64,000 nt of DNA from Acinetobacter brisouii CIP 110357 (GTDB taxonomy: Bacteria > Pseudomonadota > Gammaproteobacteria > Pseudomonadales > Moraxellaceae), in assembly GCF_000488275.1 (NCBI RefSeq), contig NZ_KI530762.1, positions 2,188,753-2,252,752 of the forward strand. The letters run 5' to 3'. How positions within the stretch are numbered: position 1 is the first letter of the stretch; every line of letters begins with the position of its first letter. The notes beneath the pieces were generated by a model, which searched no databases, was not told the origin of the DNA, and saw only the letters and a program-made list of their open reading frames with translations. Shown here one piece after another: positions 29,393 to 42,048 of this stretch. Position numbers and translations under genes: made by a program.

Positions 29393-30229
29393 TTATTTCT
29401 TTGCAATCACTTGTGCAAGTACAATTCGCCCCTCTTCTAGGTTCCGGCGCTGATTTTGAGCCATCAATTGAAAATCATTTCCGAGCAGAATATGAAATCC
29501 AAGAGGTGGCAAACCTTGGTTTTTAATCTTTTCTGCAAGCCTCACAAACCATTCACGTGCCACTTCCGTTGTGTCTGTCCAATCCGTAATCGTAAATCCT
29601 GTATTAACAAGAAGCTGATGCAATTCAGCAGGTTGAACAAGGAAACTCGTATCGGCTGTTCGTGCCCATGGCACTGGAAAAATAACTGATTCCGATGAGC
29701 CAGCAAGAACATCGTAGATAGCAAGTGTACCGCCCGACTTTAATACCCGATACATCTCTTTATATAATTGAGCCTTATCAGAAATGTTCATGGCAGCATG
29801 TTCCGTCCATACGACATCAAATGTCTGATCATCAAATGGTAGTTGTGTTGCATCAGCCTGTTGAAAATCTACTAGGTTCAAAAGATCAGTCTTAGCAGTG
29901 AGTATTTTAGCTACTTTGCAATAATCATCTGTTAAGTCAATACCTGTAACACGGCAGCCAAATTCTTTAGCAAGACAACGTGATGTTCCGCCTACTCCAC
30001 TACCTACGTCGAGTACATACTTTGTTGCATCTAGCCCAGCTGCTCGGGCCAGTTCGAGCATCGCTACTCTTCCTCGGATATGAAACTCATCAATTGGTGC
30101 TAGATCTTCAAGTGTTAAACAGCTTAAATCCTTTCCTGATTTTTCAAGTGCAGCCAATATGACCTCACTTAAATCGTGGTGAGTTTGATGATAATGCGTT
30201 TGGATTGCTTCGTTAATCGTAGTTTGCAT
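29393..30229 (-). CDS. Class I SAM-dependent methyltransferase
   Basis: 278 residues from the ATG at 30229, preceded by AAGGA; the upstream TTG is too close to that site. Motif I is VLDVGSGVGGTSRCLA and motif II is VTGIDLTDDY. The post-motif QQADATQLPFDDQTFDVVWTEH has the UbiE/sarcosine-type methyltransferase pattern. The C-terminal half contains ...WARTADTSFL and GFHILLGNDF. The substrate is unknown; small molecules are typical of this group. It sits between an ankyrin gene and the rRNA operon, in a region of accessory character. Confidence 0.8.
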   Translation of the reverse strand: MQTTINEAIQTHYHQTHHDLSEVILAALEKSGKDLSCLTLEDLAPIDEFHIRGRVAMLELARAAGLDATKYVLDVGSGVGGTSRCLAKEFGCRVTGIDLTDDYCKVAKILTAKTDLLNLVDFQQADATQLPFDDQTFDVVWTEHAAMNISDKAQLYKEMYRVLKSGGTLAIYDVLAGSSESVIFPVPWARTADTSFLVQPAELHQLLVNTGFTITDWTDTTEVAREWFVRLAEKIKNQGLPPLGFHILLGNDFQLMAQNQRRNLEEGRIVLAQVIAKK

Positions 30230-30252
30230 ACACAAGTTCCTTCTTATGTGGC

Positions 30253-30269
30253 TTAACTTTATGAGTTAA
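30253..30269. promoter_or_regulatory. Small palindrome upstream of the methyltransferase gene
   Basis: Inverted repeat TTAACT-TTATG-AGTTAA, 24 bases upstream of the methyltransferase ATG. It could be an operator, but no regulator gene is nearby. Confidence 0.3.
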
Positions 30270-30306
30270 ATTTTATTGTGAACCAACTTTAATTTAAGTA
30301 AACCAC

Positions 30307-30621
30307 TTATTCAGCCATCCAAATTTGTGGCTCTTCTCTACTAAAAATACTAGCACAGCCATTTTTTCCAAGAATTAGATACTCATGTGGCCTTTCACTT
30401 CCACCCTTGGCTAACTGTCCCTGAAGAAAGCCATCACGTTCAGACTTCTGGTCAAACTAGCCACCAGAATTTATCCTCCATATCCATCCTGGAACACAAC
30501 TTTCATCATCCCAATAATTTAGCAAATCTCCTTCATCAAGAATGTGAAGGCCAATTGAAGAAAAACTAACATAAACAGGAATTGATTGATCAGGAAAAAT
30601 CAGTGTTATTTCTAGCTTCCA
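30307..30621 (-). pseudogene. Decayed gene of unknown family, internal TAG and no start
   Basis: An otherwise open frame of 104 codons ends in TAA at 30307-30309 and is broken by an in-frame TAG at 30457-30459. Protein-like sequence lies on both sides: upstream LHILDEGDLLNYWDD and CVPGWIWRINSGG, downstream FDQKSERDGFLQGQLAKGG and ending PQIWMAE. Another TAG at 30622 closes it on the N-terminal side with no start codon in sight. The family is not recognised. It looks like the C-terminal remnant of a small protein gene beside the rRNA operon. Confidence 0.5.
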
Positions 30622-30765
30622 CTATGTATTTATAAAAATTATGATTAGAGTATTTTTAATATAGAAAGTTTTAAACATTACCTTTAAATAGCTTTAATTT
30701 AAACAATAGGCAATAGCATGATTCAAAAATAAAAATTTAAACGAATTTTATAAAAAATGCTCCAA

Positions 30766-30806
30766 TAAAAAAGCACCCCCTGCTCTATTGAGTCAGGGGG
30801 TGCTTA
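30766..30806 (-). terminator. Intrinsic terminator of the rRNA operon
   Basis: A 12-bp GC-rich stem AAGCACCCCCTG / CAGGGGGTGCTT with an 11-base loop is followed on the minus strand by TTTTTTATT. An almost identical copy occurs at 63910-63950. Confidence 0.95.
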
Positions 30807-30814
30807 GAATAATG

Positions 30815-30929
30815 AGCTGGCGATGACTTACTCTCACATGGGTAACCCCACACTACCATCAGCGCTAAGAGGTTTCACTTCTGAGTTCGGGAAGGGATCA
30901 GGTGGTTCACTCTTGCTATGGTCGCCAGC
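30815..30929 (-). rRNA. rrf: 5S ribosomal RNA
   Basis: About 115 bases on the minus strand. It starts GCTGGCGACCATAGC and closes with the complementary GCCAGC terminal stem, with typical internal blocks (GAACCACCTGATCCC and GGTAGTGTGGGG). It lies 3' of 23S and is followed by the operon terminator. A second copy begins at 63959. Confidence 0.95.
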
Positions 30930-31142
30930 ACAACTGTTTATGGACATTTTCGGGTTTTATGCTCAGATCATGTTGATCTTGTTGCTACCGTACTGTGTAC
31001 CAAATGAGTTATTAACAAATTGGTTAACTGAGTCGAATTTTATGTTCTAGCGTTTACTAAATCAAGTTCTTTGTTTCAGATCAGATTTAACTGATCTTTT
31101 ATGAATCGATTTAAGCTTTATATACAACTGCTTGGGTGTTGT
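30930..31142 (-). other. 23S-5S spacer with 3' arm of the 23S processing stem
   Basis: No gene is present. The segment 31125-31151 is complementary to 34029-34053 upstream of 23S (about 24 bp, both ending in the TTGTATAGTCAAG pairing). This would form the double-stranded RNase III stem that releases pre-23S. Confidence 0.75.
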
Positions 31143-34034
<2,892 letters not shown>

Positions 34035-34397
34035 ATACAACCCCAAACAGTCGTTATTACCTACAAGTAGTAATAAGACATGATCAATGATTTCTCATCA
34101 ATCTCTTACAGTTTGAAGTACTGTGTATCTAAACACTGTACAGCTTCAATCTAATTCATATACCAAAACGCTTGATTCAGTTAATTTGCTAGTTCTCATT
34201 TCATTCTTTCGAATGAATGAGTTGAACAATTTATTTCAGACTCAATTTTACCAATCTGTTAATGAGTTAATGTGCCCTCGTCGGATCACACTAATACCGT
34301 GATACTTAAATCACAGAAGTTAATAAAATAAAACCTTCAGGTTTTTCTCTTACTAAATTCTGTAATCTTTAGCTCGAACTCTAATCTTCAGAATTCG
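34035..34397 (-). other. 16S-23S spacer between tRNA-Ala and 23S
   Basis: AT-rich spacer of about 360 bases with no open frame of note. It contains the 5' arm of the 23S processing stem (34029-34053) and a short AAAACC/GGTTTT hairpin near 34330-34346. Confidence 0.8.
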
Positions 34398-34473
34398 TGG
34401 TGGAGACTAGGAGAGTCGAACTCCTGACCTCCTGCGTGCAAAGCAGGCGCTCTACCAACTAAGCTAAGTCCCC
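34398..34473 (-). tRNA. tRNA-Ala (TGC anticodon)
   Basis: 76 bases with encoded CCA. Acceptor GGGGACT pairs with AGTCTCC, the anticodon loop is TTTGCAC (anticodon TGC) and the T arm is GGAGTTCGACTCTCC-like. It lies in the 16S-23S spacer in the usual Ile-Ala order. Confidence 0.96.
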
Positions 34474-34506
34474 AGCTTATATCATCAATTTATATCGAAT
34501 TGTCTT

Positions 34507-34583
<77 letters not shown>

Positions 34584-34595
34584 ATTCGATATACC

Positions 34596-34622
34596 AGAAG
34601 AACAACTTGTTGTGGATTCTTA
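34596..34622 (-). other. 3' arm of the 16S processing stem
   Basis: The spacer sequence here is complementary, over about 25 bases with small bulges, to 36312-36338 in the 16S leader (core ACAAGTTGTTCTTC). Together they form the pre-16S RNase III stem. Confidence 0.75.
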
Positions 34623-34643
34623 CCAATCAATCCGTCTTTTCGT

Positions 34644-36181
<1,538 letters not shown>

Positions 36182-36739
36182 AAAATCATTGCACTTTACT
36201 AAAAGTGCTAAATCTGGCTCATTAATCTTACTGACTAAAAATTCGCTCAAATAAACTTCGAGAAATTTCTACCAATTCAATCAATGAAATATATATTCGA
36301 CTGATCAACTGATAAAAATCCACACAAGTTGTTCTTCCAATTCTCTTAATGATCTTCTCGATGATTCGTCATCATCAAGCTAGGTCGGCTATGTTACTCT
36401 ATTTTAAAACAAAGTCAACAGGTAATTTCGATATTTTTTAAAACTCATTCAATCAACTAAAAACTTATCTATCTAGCTAAGCCCTTGTTAATCAACAAGT
36501 TTTTATCTGCATCACCGCCGATGGATACGCATTATAGACCATAACCATTCTAACGCAACCCCATTCTTCAATATTTCTATTCACCTGCCTCTTTTTTAGC
36601 CTATTTCGGGGTTTTTCTGCATTTTTTGCTTAATTATACAGCTGTTTTGATAAATTAGTTTCTTTTTTTCATATTGTGATAATCACATTTCAATTTTATT
36701 CATGCTATATAATGGTTAAAATTAAATTATCTAACTAAA
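36182..36739. other. rRNA leader and promoter region, divergent to mlaA
   Basis: No gene lies in these 558 bases. On the minus strand it holds the 16S leader with the 5' processing arm (36312-36338), the rrn promoter at 36391-36418 and a weaker possible upstream promoter near 36470-36500. The mlaA promoter must lie at the right end, where the sequence is very AT-rich. I saw no clear boxA. Confidence 0.7.
36391..36418 (-). promoter_or_regulatory. rRNA operon promoter
   Basis: On the minus strand TTGACT (36418-36413) and TAACAT (36396-36391) are separated by 16 bases, followed by a GC-containing GCCGACC start region. It lies about 200 bases upstream of mature 16S. The A/T-rich DNA just upstream could act as an UP element. 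Confidence 0.7.
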
Positions 36740-37657
36740 ATGTCGGAAATGCGTATGCGTAGTCAGTTTTCTGTATTGTGGGTTTCTTTAGTTGCGCTGA
36801 GTGTCAGTGGTTCTGTTCTGGCAGCAGAATCAGATGCTTCTACCTCTGTAAATGAAACTCAGGCTCAATCGACTGCTGCAAAAGGCTCTCGTATTGATAA
36901 AATTAAGGCATTTTCCGAAAAAACAATTAAAGACTTAAAAGTCGATGCCAATGCAACTCAGCCTGATGAAGTTAAAGACCCTTTTCAACCACTCAACCGT
37001 AAGATCTTTGTCTTTAATGACTATATAGATCGCTATGCCCTACGACCTATAGCTGTACAGTATCAGGCGAAGATTCCTGTCGAAGTACGTGGTTCGTATC
37101 GTCAATTTCGGGGCAATTTAGCTGAACCTTGGAATGCAACCAACCAAGTTATTCAATGGAAACCTAAGCGCGCACTTCAAACGGTGGGACGGTTTTTAAT
37201 TAATAGTATTACAACATTAGGCTTAGCAGATCCAGCAAGTCGTCTAGGCCTAGATGAAGAAGAAGAAAGCTTGGGCACGACATTGGGTTATTATGGTGTT
37301 TCTTCAGGCCCATACTTGATGGTGCCATTTCTTGGTCCAAGCACTTTACGTGATGGCTTTGGTTTTATTGTTGATAGTCAGGCAAGCCCACAAAAGTATA
37401 TTTTGCAAGAGAATTACCCTGGATTATATTGGGGAGATTGGGCGCTCTATGCAATTGATGTCCGTAGTTCACTGTTAGATGTTGATCAGGGTTTGCAAGG
37501 TGACCGTTACGCAGCAATCCGAGATGCCTACTTACAGCGAAAACGCTTTGTCATTGCAGAGAAAAAAGGAGATTCGAGTCAGGAAACTTCTTTTATTGAT
37601 GAGAATGATGGAGTAGATAGTAGTACACCAGCCGATTCTCAGCCTAATAATAAATAA
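36740..37657 (+). CDS. mlaA: MlaA-family outer membrane lipid-asymmetry protein
   Basis: 305 residues. The MlaA/VacJ domain is clear: DPFQPLNRKIFVFNDYIDRY, NLAEPWNATNQ, RFLINSITTLGLADPASRLGL, EESLGTTLGYYGVSSGPYLMVPFLGPSTLRDG. MlaA removes misplaced phospholipid from the outer leaflet and works with OmpC-like porins and MlaC. The signal peptide ends SVLAAES with no lipobox cysteine, although family members are usually lipoproteins; I see no Cys in the protein. Starts at 36740 or at the Met codon 5 codons later (after GGAA) are both possible. Confidence 0.88.
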   Translation: MSEMRMRSQFSVLWVSLVALSVSGSVLAAESDASTSVNETQAQSTAAKGSRIDKIKAFSEKTIKDLKVDANATQPDEVKDPFQPLNRKIFVFNDYIDRYALRPIAVQYQAKIPVEVRGSYRQFRGNLAEPWNATNQVIQWKPKRALQTVGRFLINSITTLGLADPASRLGLDEEEESLGTTLGYYGVSSGPYLMVPFLGPSTLRDGFGFIVDSQASPQKYILQENYPGLYWGDWALYAIDVRSSLLDVDQGLQGDRYAAIRDAYLQRKRFVIAEKKGDSSQETSFIDENDGVDSSTPADSQPNNK

Positions 37658-37727
37658 TGATTTGTGATTAGCATTATTTATTATATTTTGAATCAACCAT
37701 TGATGTAAAAGGACTGTTCTCTCATTT

Positions 37728-38696
37728 ATGTATTTCATTCAACCTACTCGAACAATACCTCATTTAGAGCGTGTGTTAAGTGCTTTACCGAGCCTACAAA
37801 TGATTCATATAGAGGACATTTCCCTTTACGATCAAAGCATTATTGCAATTGCTGACGTACAAGATTTTTTGGAACATCAATGGGAATTACCAACAATTGT
37901 ACTTGCTTTTGAAAATGAAGGTTCTGCGCTTGCGCAAGCATGGCAAGCAGGTGCTTTAGCAGGATGGATTTGGTATCAACTCCCTGAAAAGCCGACTGAA
38001 GCGCTTGCTAAAATTGATGCCCAATATAAACGTAATCAGGATAGCCGCGACTTACCCTCTGCTGCCATTTTGCAAAAAAAACTGCTTCCAACCCCGCTTG
38101 AATTGCCTAACTATAAAATAGAATCATTTTTCAAACCATCTGCCTATTTGTCGGGAGACTGGTACGATTACTGGAAAATCAGCGATAAAGAAATTATTTT
38201 TTATCTTGCTGATGTTTCAGGTCACGGCGTGACCAGCAGTTTACTGACTTCATGGATGGCTGCTTTTCATGGTCGCTCTAAAACCCCCCGTGAGCTAATT
38301 AAAAAGCTCAATGGTATGTTAGTTCAAGAAAATATTGAAAAACATATCACGATGATTACGGGAATTTTAAATTTTGAGACCCATCATTTACGCTGGTCCA
38401 GTGCAGGACATTACCCTCCAGCAATCTTATTTGAACCAAATCAGCCCCCGAAAATTTTAAATACCAGCAGCTTTCCACTAGGCCTAACTGAAGACTTAGA
38501 AGTTGAGGAATTTGAATGTATTTTAAGCAAACAAGCACGTTTCATTGTGTGTTCGGACGGGGCACTAGAACCATTTGACGGCGGTTTAAATGAACAATTT
38601 CAAAAACTTGTCGAACATTTGCAAAATCACACATTTGAAGCACCTGCGCATGTCGCTGATGATATTGCAATTCTAAGTTTGTGCCGAGTAAAGTAG
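37728..38696 (+). CDS. gigA: PP2C/SpoIIE-type serine phosphatase with receiver-like N-terminus (GigA type)
   Basis: 322 residues. Residues 1-100 resemble a degenerate response-regulator receiver, with no clear phospho-acceptor Asp. The PP2C/SpoIIE domain follows: SGDWYDYW (D144), ADVSGHGVTSSLLT (D162), SSAGHYPP and VCSDGALEPF. In Acinetobacter baumannii the paired GigA phosphatase and GigB anti-anti-sigma factor control stress, virulence and antibiotic tolerance. The same gene order here supports the name, but it is assigned by order and domains. mlaA ends 70 bases upstream. Confidence 0.78.
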   Translation: MYFIQPTRTIPHLERVLSALPSLQMIHIEDISLYDQSIIAIADVQDFLEHQWELPTIVLAFENEGSALAQAWQAGALAGWIWYQLPEKPTEALAKIDAQYKRNQDSRDLPSAAILQKKLLPTPLELPNYKIESFFKPSAYLSGDWYDYWKISDKEIIFYLADVSGHGVTSSLLTSWMAAFHGRSKTPRELIKKLNGMLVQENIEKHITMITGILNFETHHLRWSSAGHYPPAILFEPNQPPKILNTSSFPLGLTEDLEVEEFECILSKQARFIVCSDGALEPFDGGLNEQFQKLVEHLQNHTFEAPAHVADDIAILSLCRVK

Positions 38697-38808
38697 CAAA
38701 AAAACCTATATCGTAGTTTTTTGTAATTAATTTTCACTGCTCAACCACTTGAGTATGTCCCCCCCCTATGTGATAATTTTCTAATCCTTCTCAAAAAATG
38801 GCATATAT

Positions 38809-39330
38809 ATGTCAACAGGTCATGTTGAATATGCAAGTTTGAATGGCACGCATTTTTTCAAGATTATTGGAGAAGTTCGCGCACAATCTTGTATTAGTTT
38901 AGACAAACTTTTGAGTAAGATTGAACAGCAAAGCAACGTTAAAGGTGCGGTTGTCGATTTAACTCAAACTACATTTATCGATAGTACAGTTCTCGGGATT
39001 TTAGCAAAACTCGGGATCAAGCTGAAACAGGCACACCAGATTCAGGCCGTGATGCTATCGACGAACCCAGATATCACTACTCTCGCAAATAGCATGGGCT
39101 TAGGGCAGGTTTTTATCATGCTCAACTGTGGTGATAACAATGTCTGTACGCGCACGCTTGTTGATGAAAATATTACCCACAAGGCAATGCTCAATACTGT
39201 CTTAGATGCTCACCGCACTTTGATGGAATTGAATGATAGTAATCAAAATATTTTTGAACCTTTAGTGAAACAACTCGAAAAAGAACAAGATCAATTTGAA
39301 GAAGAAGTTGTTAATCCTCATAATGCTTAA
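38809..39330 (+). CDS. gigB: STAS-domain anti-anti-sigma factor (GigB type)
   Basis: 173 residues. The STAS core is VKGAVVDLTQTTFIDSTVLGILAKLG, with S59 in the FIDST motif as the likely phosphorylated residue. A C-terminal extension of about 70 residues after the STAS fold is acidic and helical. In the GigAB model, GigA dephosphorylates GigB, whose state signals to partners including the nitrogen-PTS protein NPr. It lies 112 bases after gigA. The next gene starts 26 bases after it. Confidence 0.78.
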   Translation: MSTGHVEYASLNGTHFFKIIGEVRAQSCISLDKLLSKIEQQSNVKGAVVDLTQTTFIDSTVLGILAKLGIKLKQAHQIQAVMLSTNPDITTLANSMGLGQVFIMLNCGDNNVCTRTLVDENITHKAMLNTVLDAHRTLMELNDSNQNIFEPLVKQLEKEQDQFEEEVVNPHNA

Positions 39331-39356
39331 TAAAAAATAGCAAAGGAACGCTTGCC

Positions 39357-40181
39357 ATGACTTTACTCTCTGTTGCCCAAATGAACTCACAAAATAGCAT
39401 TGAAGATAACTTCAAGCAGGTTGAGTTACTGATTCAGCAGAGTAAAGCACAAGGGGCATCTTTGATTACTTTTCCTGAAAATTTTATTTGTTTTGCCGCA
39501 GGTAAACAGCGCGAAACAGCTGAACAATTTGAAAGTATTCAACAGCGTTTAGAACAGCTTGCACATCAGTATCAAATTTGGATTATTGCAGGAACTTTGC
39601 CTTGCCCGTTTCGTCCTGATGGTTCAATTGTGCCTGATGGTCGTGTGCGCACCAGCAGTTTATGTATCAGCCCAGAAGGAACTGAAGCACGTTATGACAA
39701 AATTCATTTGTTTGATGTGCAGGTAGCGGATGGCGTAGGTGGTTATCAGGAATCCAAGTTTTTTGAACCTGGCGATGAAGTGGTGGTTGCATCAACTCCG
39801 TTTGGTCAGATTGGTTTAATGGTCTGCTATGATCTGCGTTTCCCGGAGTTGGCGCTGACGTTAAGACAACGTGGTGCGGATATTTTAACAGCGCCCGCAG
39901 CGTTTACTTACACGACAGGACAAATGCACTGGCAGCTTTTACTACAAGCTCGAGCAATGGACAGTCAATGCTATGTCCTTGGCGCGGCTCAGCAAGGTTG
40001 GCATGGAGAAAAACGCCAGACTTGGGGACATGCCGGAATCACCAATAGCCGCGGTCAGTTACTCGCACTGGTGGAAGATGAAGGTGCACAATTAATTACG
40101 GTTGCTTTTGACCACAATGAGCATCAACAAGTTCAGGCAGCCATGCCTTTAATACAACACCGCCGCTTATTACAATTTTAA
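39357..40181 (+). CDS. Carbon-nitrogen hydrolase (nitrilase superfamily)
   Basis: 274 residues. The Glu-Lys-Cys triad is visible: E41 in LITFPENFICF, K115 in RYDKIHLFD and C157 in GLMVCYDLRFPEL. The layout matches the Nit1/YafV-like deaminated-glutathione amidase group, which repairs side products of transaminases; the exact substrate is not proven. It follows gigB by 26 bases, so it may be cotranscribed. Confidence 0.87.
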   Translation: MTLLSVAQMNSQNSIEDNFKQVELLIQQSKAQGASLITFPENFICFAAGKQRETAEQFESIQQRLEQLAHQYQIWIIAGTLPCPFRPDGSIVPDGRVRTSSLCISPEGTEARYDKIHLFDVQVADGVGGYQESKFFEPGDEVVVASTPFGQIGLMVCYDLRFPELALTLRQRGADILTAPAAFTYTTGQMHWQLLLQARAMDSQCYVLGAAQQGWHGEKRQTWGHAGITNSRGQLLALVEDEGAQLITVAFDHNEHQQVQAAMPLIQHRRLLQF

Positions 40182-40294
40182 TTTTTTGGTTTTTATTGAA
40201 TACAATCACGCCTGTAATTGTACTGTTGCCCTCTATACTCCTGACTTTTAACCCATTAAAGTGATAGGCAAAGCTTATCATCTAAGGAAATGTT

Positions 40295-41116
40295 GTGTCG
40301 GATTTAGATCTCATGGATGATCACTGGGAAAAACATATTAAATGGTGGGGTGAATATCATTTTGAGTTACACCAAACTCGTACTTGGCAATTTGGTTCAT
40401 TACTATTTCGCTTAACCCGTGGCGCTCAGGAATGGCGTATGGAATATCATCGTCCGACGATCCAGTTTGACTATGAACAGCAATGGAAAGAAATTTTAGA
40501 GCCTGATTTTCCTTTTCCACTGCCTGTCCATGTCGAGCGCTATATGTTTCGTAAAATGGGCAATACCTTCCAACTGTTACCACGGCTTGCCGATCGTTCC
40601 GTAGTGATTCGCCCTGTCGACCCAATGTACATTCCTGCAGGGCAACGTGGCTTGCTGTATATTAGCACCCCGCTTTGGATTACAGGATTCGCCGAAGGAC
40701 AACGCGAACCGCTGTTTGATATTCCAGTTATTCGTCCAAAAGATACTTGGTTTGGCCCAGACAAACTTTCTGGTGAACTCTGCTATGCCACAGCAGTTGA
40801 TGGTCGTACCGAATTAGAACAACTTAAGCCACGCGCCTTTCGCGCAGTTACCCCGATTATTTTTCATAACAGTAGTCACGAACAGCTACGCTTTGACCGT
40901 ATGAATGTGCCTGTGCCTGCCCTACCTCTATTTTATAGTGAAAGCACAGGACGCTTATGGACATCGCACATTAAAGTGGTTCATGAATCTTCCGATCGTC
41001 CACCTCGGGTACGGATTGAAAATCGGACTCCACCGAAAGCGGGTGAGGTGGTTTATGTGCATGCACCGCGTTCACCTGGTGGTGCATTGTTTAATATGTT
41101 TGACTCATTTTTTTAG
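40295..41116 (+). CDS. DUF432-like soluble protein paired with mscS
   Basis: 273 residues, no signal peptide or membrane segment. The start is GTG at 40295, after AAGGAAA. The sequence is beta-rich with many Trp, Pro and Arg: PDFPFPLPVHVERYMFRKM, SVVIRPVDPMYIPAGQRGLLYISTP. It ends in APRSPGGALFNMFDSFF. It appears to be the DUF432 family, which recurs upstream of mechanosensitive channels, but I am not certain. The mscS gene starts 8 bases after it. Function unknown; it may be a channel regulator. Confidence 0.55.
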   Translation: MSDLDLMDDHWEKHIKWWGEYHFELHQTRTWQFGSLLFRLTRGAQEWRMEYHRPTIQFDYEQQWKEILEPDFPFPLPVHVERYMFRKMGNTFQLLPRLADRSVVIRPVDPMYIPAGQRGLLYISTPLWITGFAEGQREPLFDIPVIRPKDTWFGPDKLSGELCYATAVDGRTELEQLKPRAFRAVTPIIFHNSSHEQLRFDRMNVPVPALPLFYSESTGRLWTSHIKVVHESSDRPPRVRIENRTPPKAGEVVYVHAPRSPGGALFNMFDSFF

Positions 41117-41124
41117 GATCGTGA

Positions 41125-41994
41125 ATGGAAAAATCGCAAATTCCTCAGGGACTGCTTTCCAGTTTCAAAGATGTGTTTACCAACATCCATATTAATGTCG
41201 AACGCATTTCCGATATGTTTGTGGCAGCCACGCTATGCCTGATTGGCTTTGCACTTGCCCGTTTGGTCTCAAATACATTTATACGTACACTTGGTGCGAA
41301 GTTTAATGCCCATCAGCGTATGGTGTGGCGGCGCGGGATTTTCTACACGATTTTCCTGTTTTTTGTCATGGCAGGCTTACGGGAAGCAGGCTTTAAAGTC
41401 AGTGTTTTTTTGGGTGCGGCAGGAATTCTGACCGTTGCTTTAGGCTTTGCCTCACAAACTTCGGCAACCAACCTCATCAGTGGTCTGTTTCTGATCGGTG
41501 AAGGTTCTTTTGAAGTCGGTGATACCATTCAGCTGACTTTACTCCGAGGTCAATTGATAGAAGGAGAAGTGATTTCAATTGATTTACTCTCAGTCAAACT
41601 TCTGACTCTGGATAATATTTATATTCGCCTACCCAATGAACAGCTGATCAAGACCCCTGTTTATAACCTGTCAAAATACCCGATTCGGCGTATTCCAATT
41701 ACCCTTGCAGTCAACTTTCATGAAAATCTCGCTAAAGTGCGTGAAGTGCTCCTGACCACTGCCAAGCATCATGTTCTGGTACTGGATGACCCTAAACCTG
41801 CAATGACGGTCACGGCTTTTGGAGAATCCTCGATTGAGCTGCTATTTGCCATTTGGTGTCAGCAAGAAAATTATCTGCTGGTCAAAGATGAAATGCAGGA
41901 ACGGGTTCGCGATGCCTTTGTAAAAAACAATATCGAGATTCCTGTACCAAAAATCGGTTTTGTGGGCGGCAGCAATCATCTGCCACCACTCTAA
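41125..41994 (+). CDS. MscS-family mechanosensitive ion channel
   Basis: 289 residues, with three N-terminal transmembrane helices (about 30-50, 72-92, 98-125). The pore-type helix GAAGILTVALGFASQTSATNLISGLFLIGEGSFEVGDTI is the MscS pore-lining signature. The beta domain contains IDLLSVKLLTLDNIYIRLPNEQL. It gates on membrane tension to release osmolytes in hypo-osmotic shock. It is 8 bases after the DUF432-like gene, so the two are almost surely co-expressed. Confidence 0.88.
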   Translation: MEKSQIPQGLLSSFKDVFTNIHINVERISDMFVAATLCLIGFALARLVSNTFIRTLGAKFNAHQRMVWRRGIFYTIFLFFVMAGLREAGFKVSVFLGAAGILTVALGFASQTSATNLISGLFLIGEGSFEVGDTIQLTLLRGQLIEGEVISIDLLSVKLLTLDNIYIRLPNEQLIKTPVYNLSKYPIRRIPITLAVNFHENLAKVREVLLTTAKHHVLVLDDPKPAMTVTAFGESSIELLFAIWCQQENYLLVKDEMQERVRDAFVKNNIEIPVPKIGFVGGSNHLPPL

Positions 41995-42021
41995 CTAGGT
42001 TTGTTTAAACTACTCAAAAGC

Positions 42022-42048
42022 AATCATCAGCTCAGTCGGCTGATGATT
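42022..42048 (-). terminator. Terminator-like hairpin after the DUF2339 gene
   Basis: 10-bp perfect stem AATCATCAGC / GCTGATGATT with a 7-base loop, overlapping the stop region of the DUF2339 gene. On the minus strand it is followed by GCTTTTG, so the T run is weak. Confidence 0.5.
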
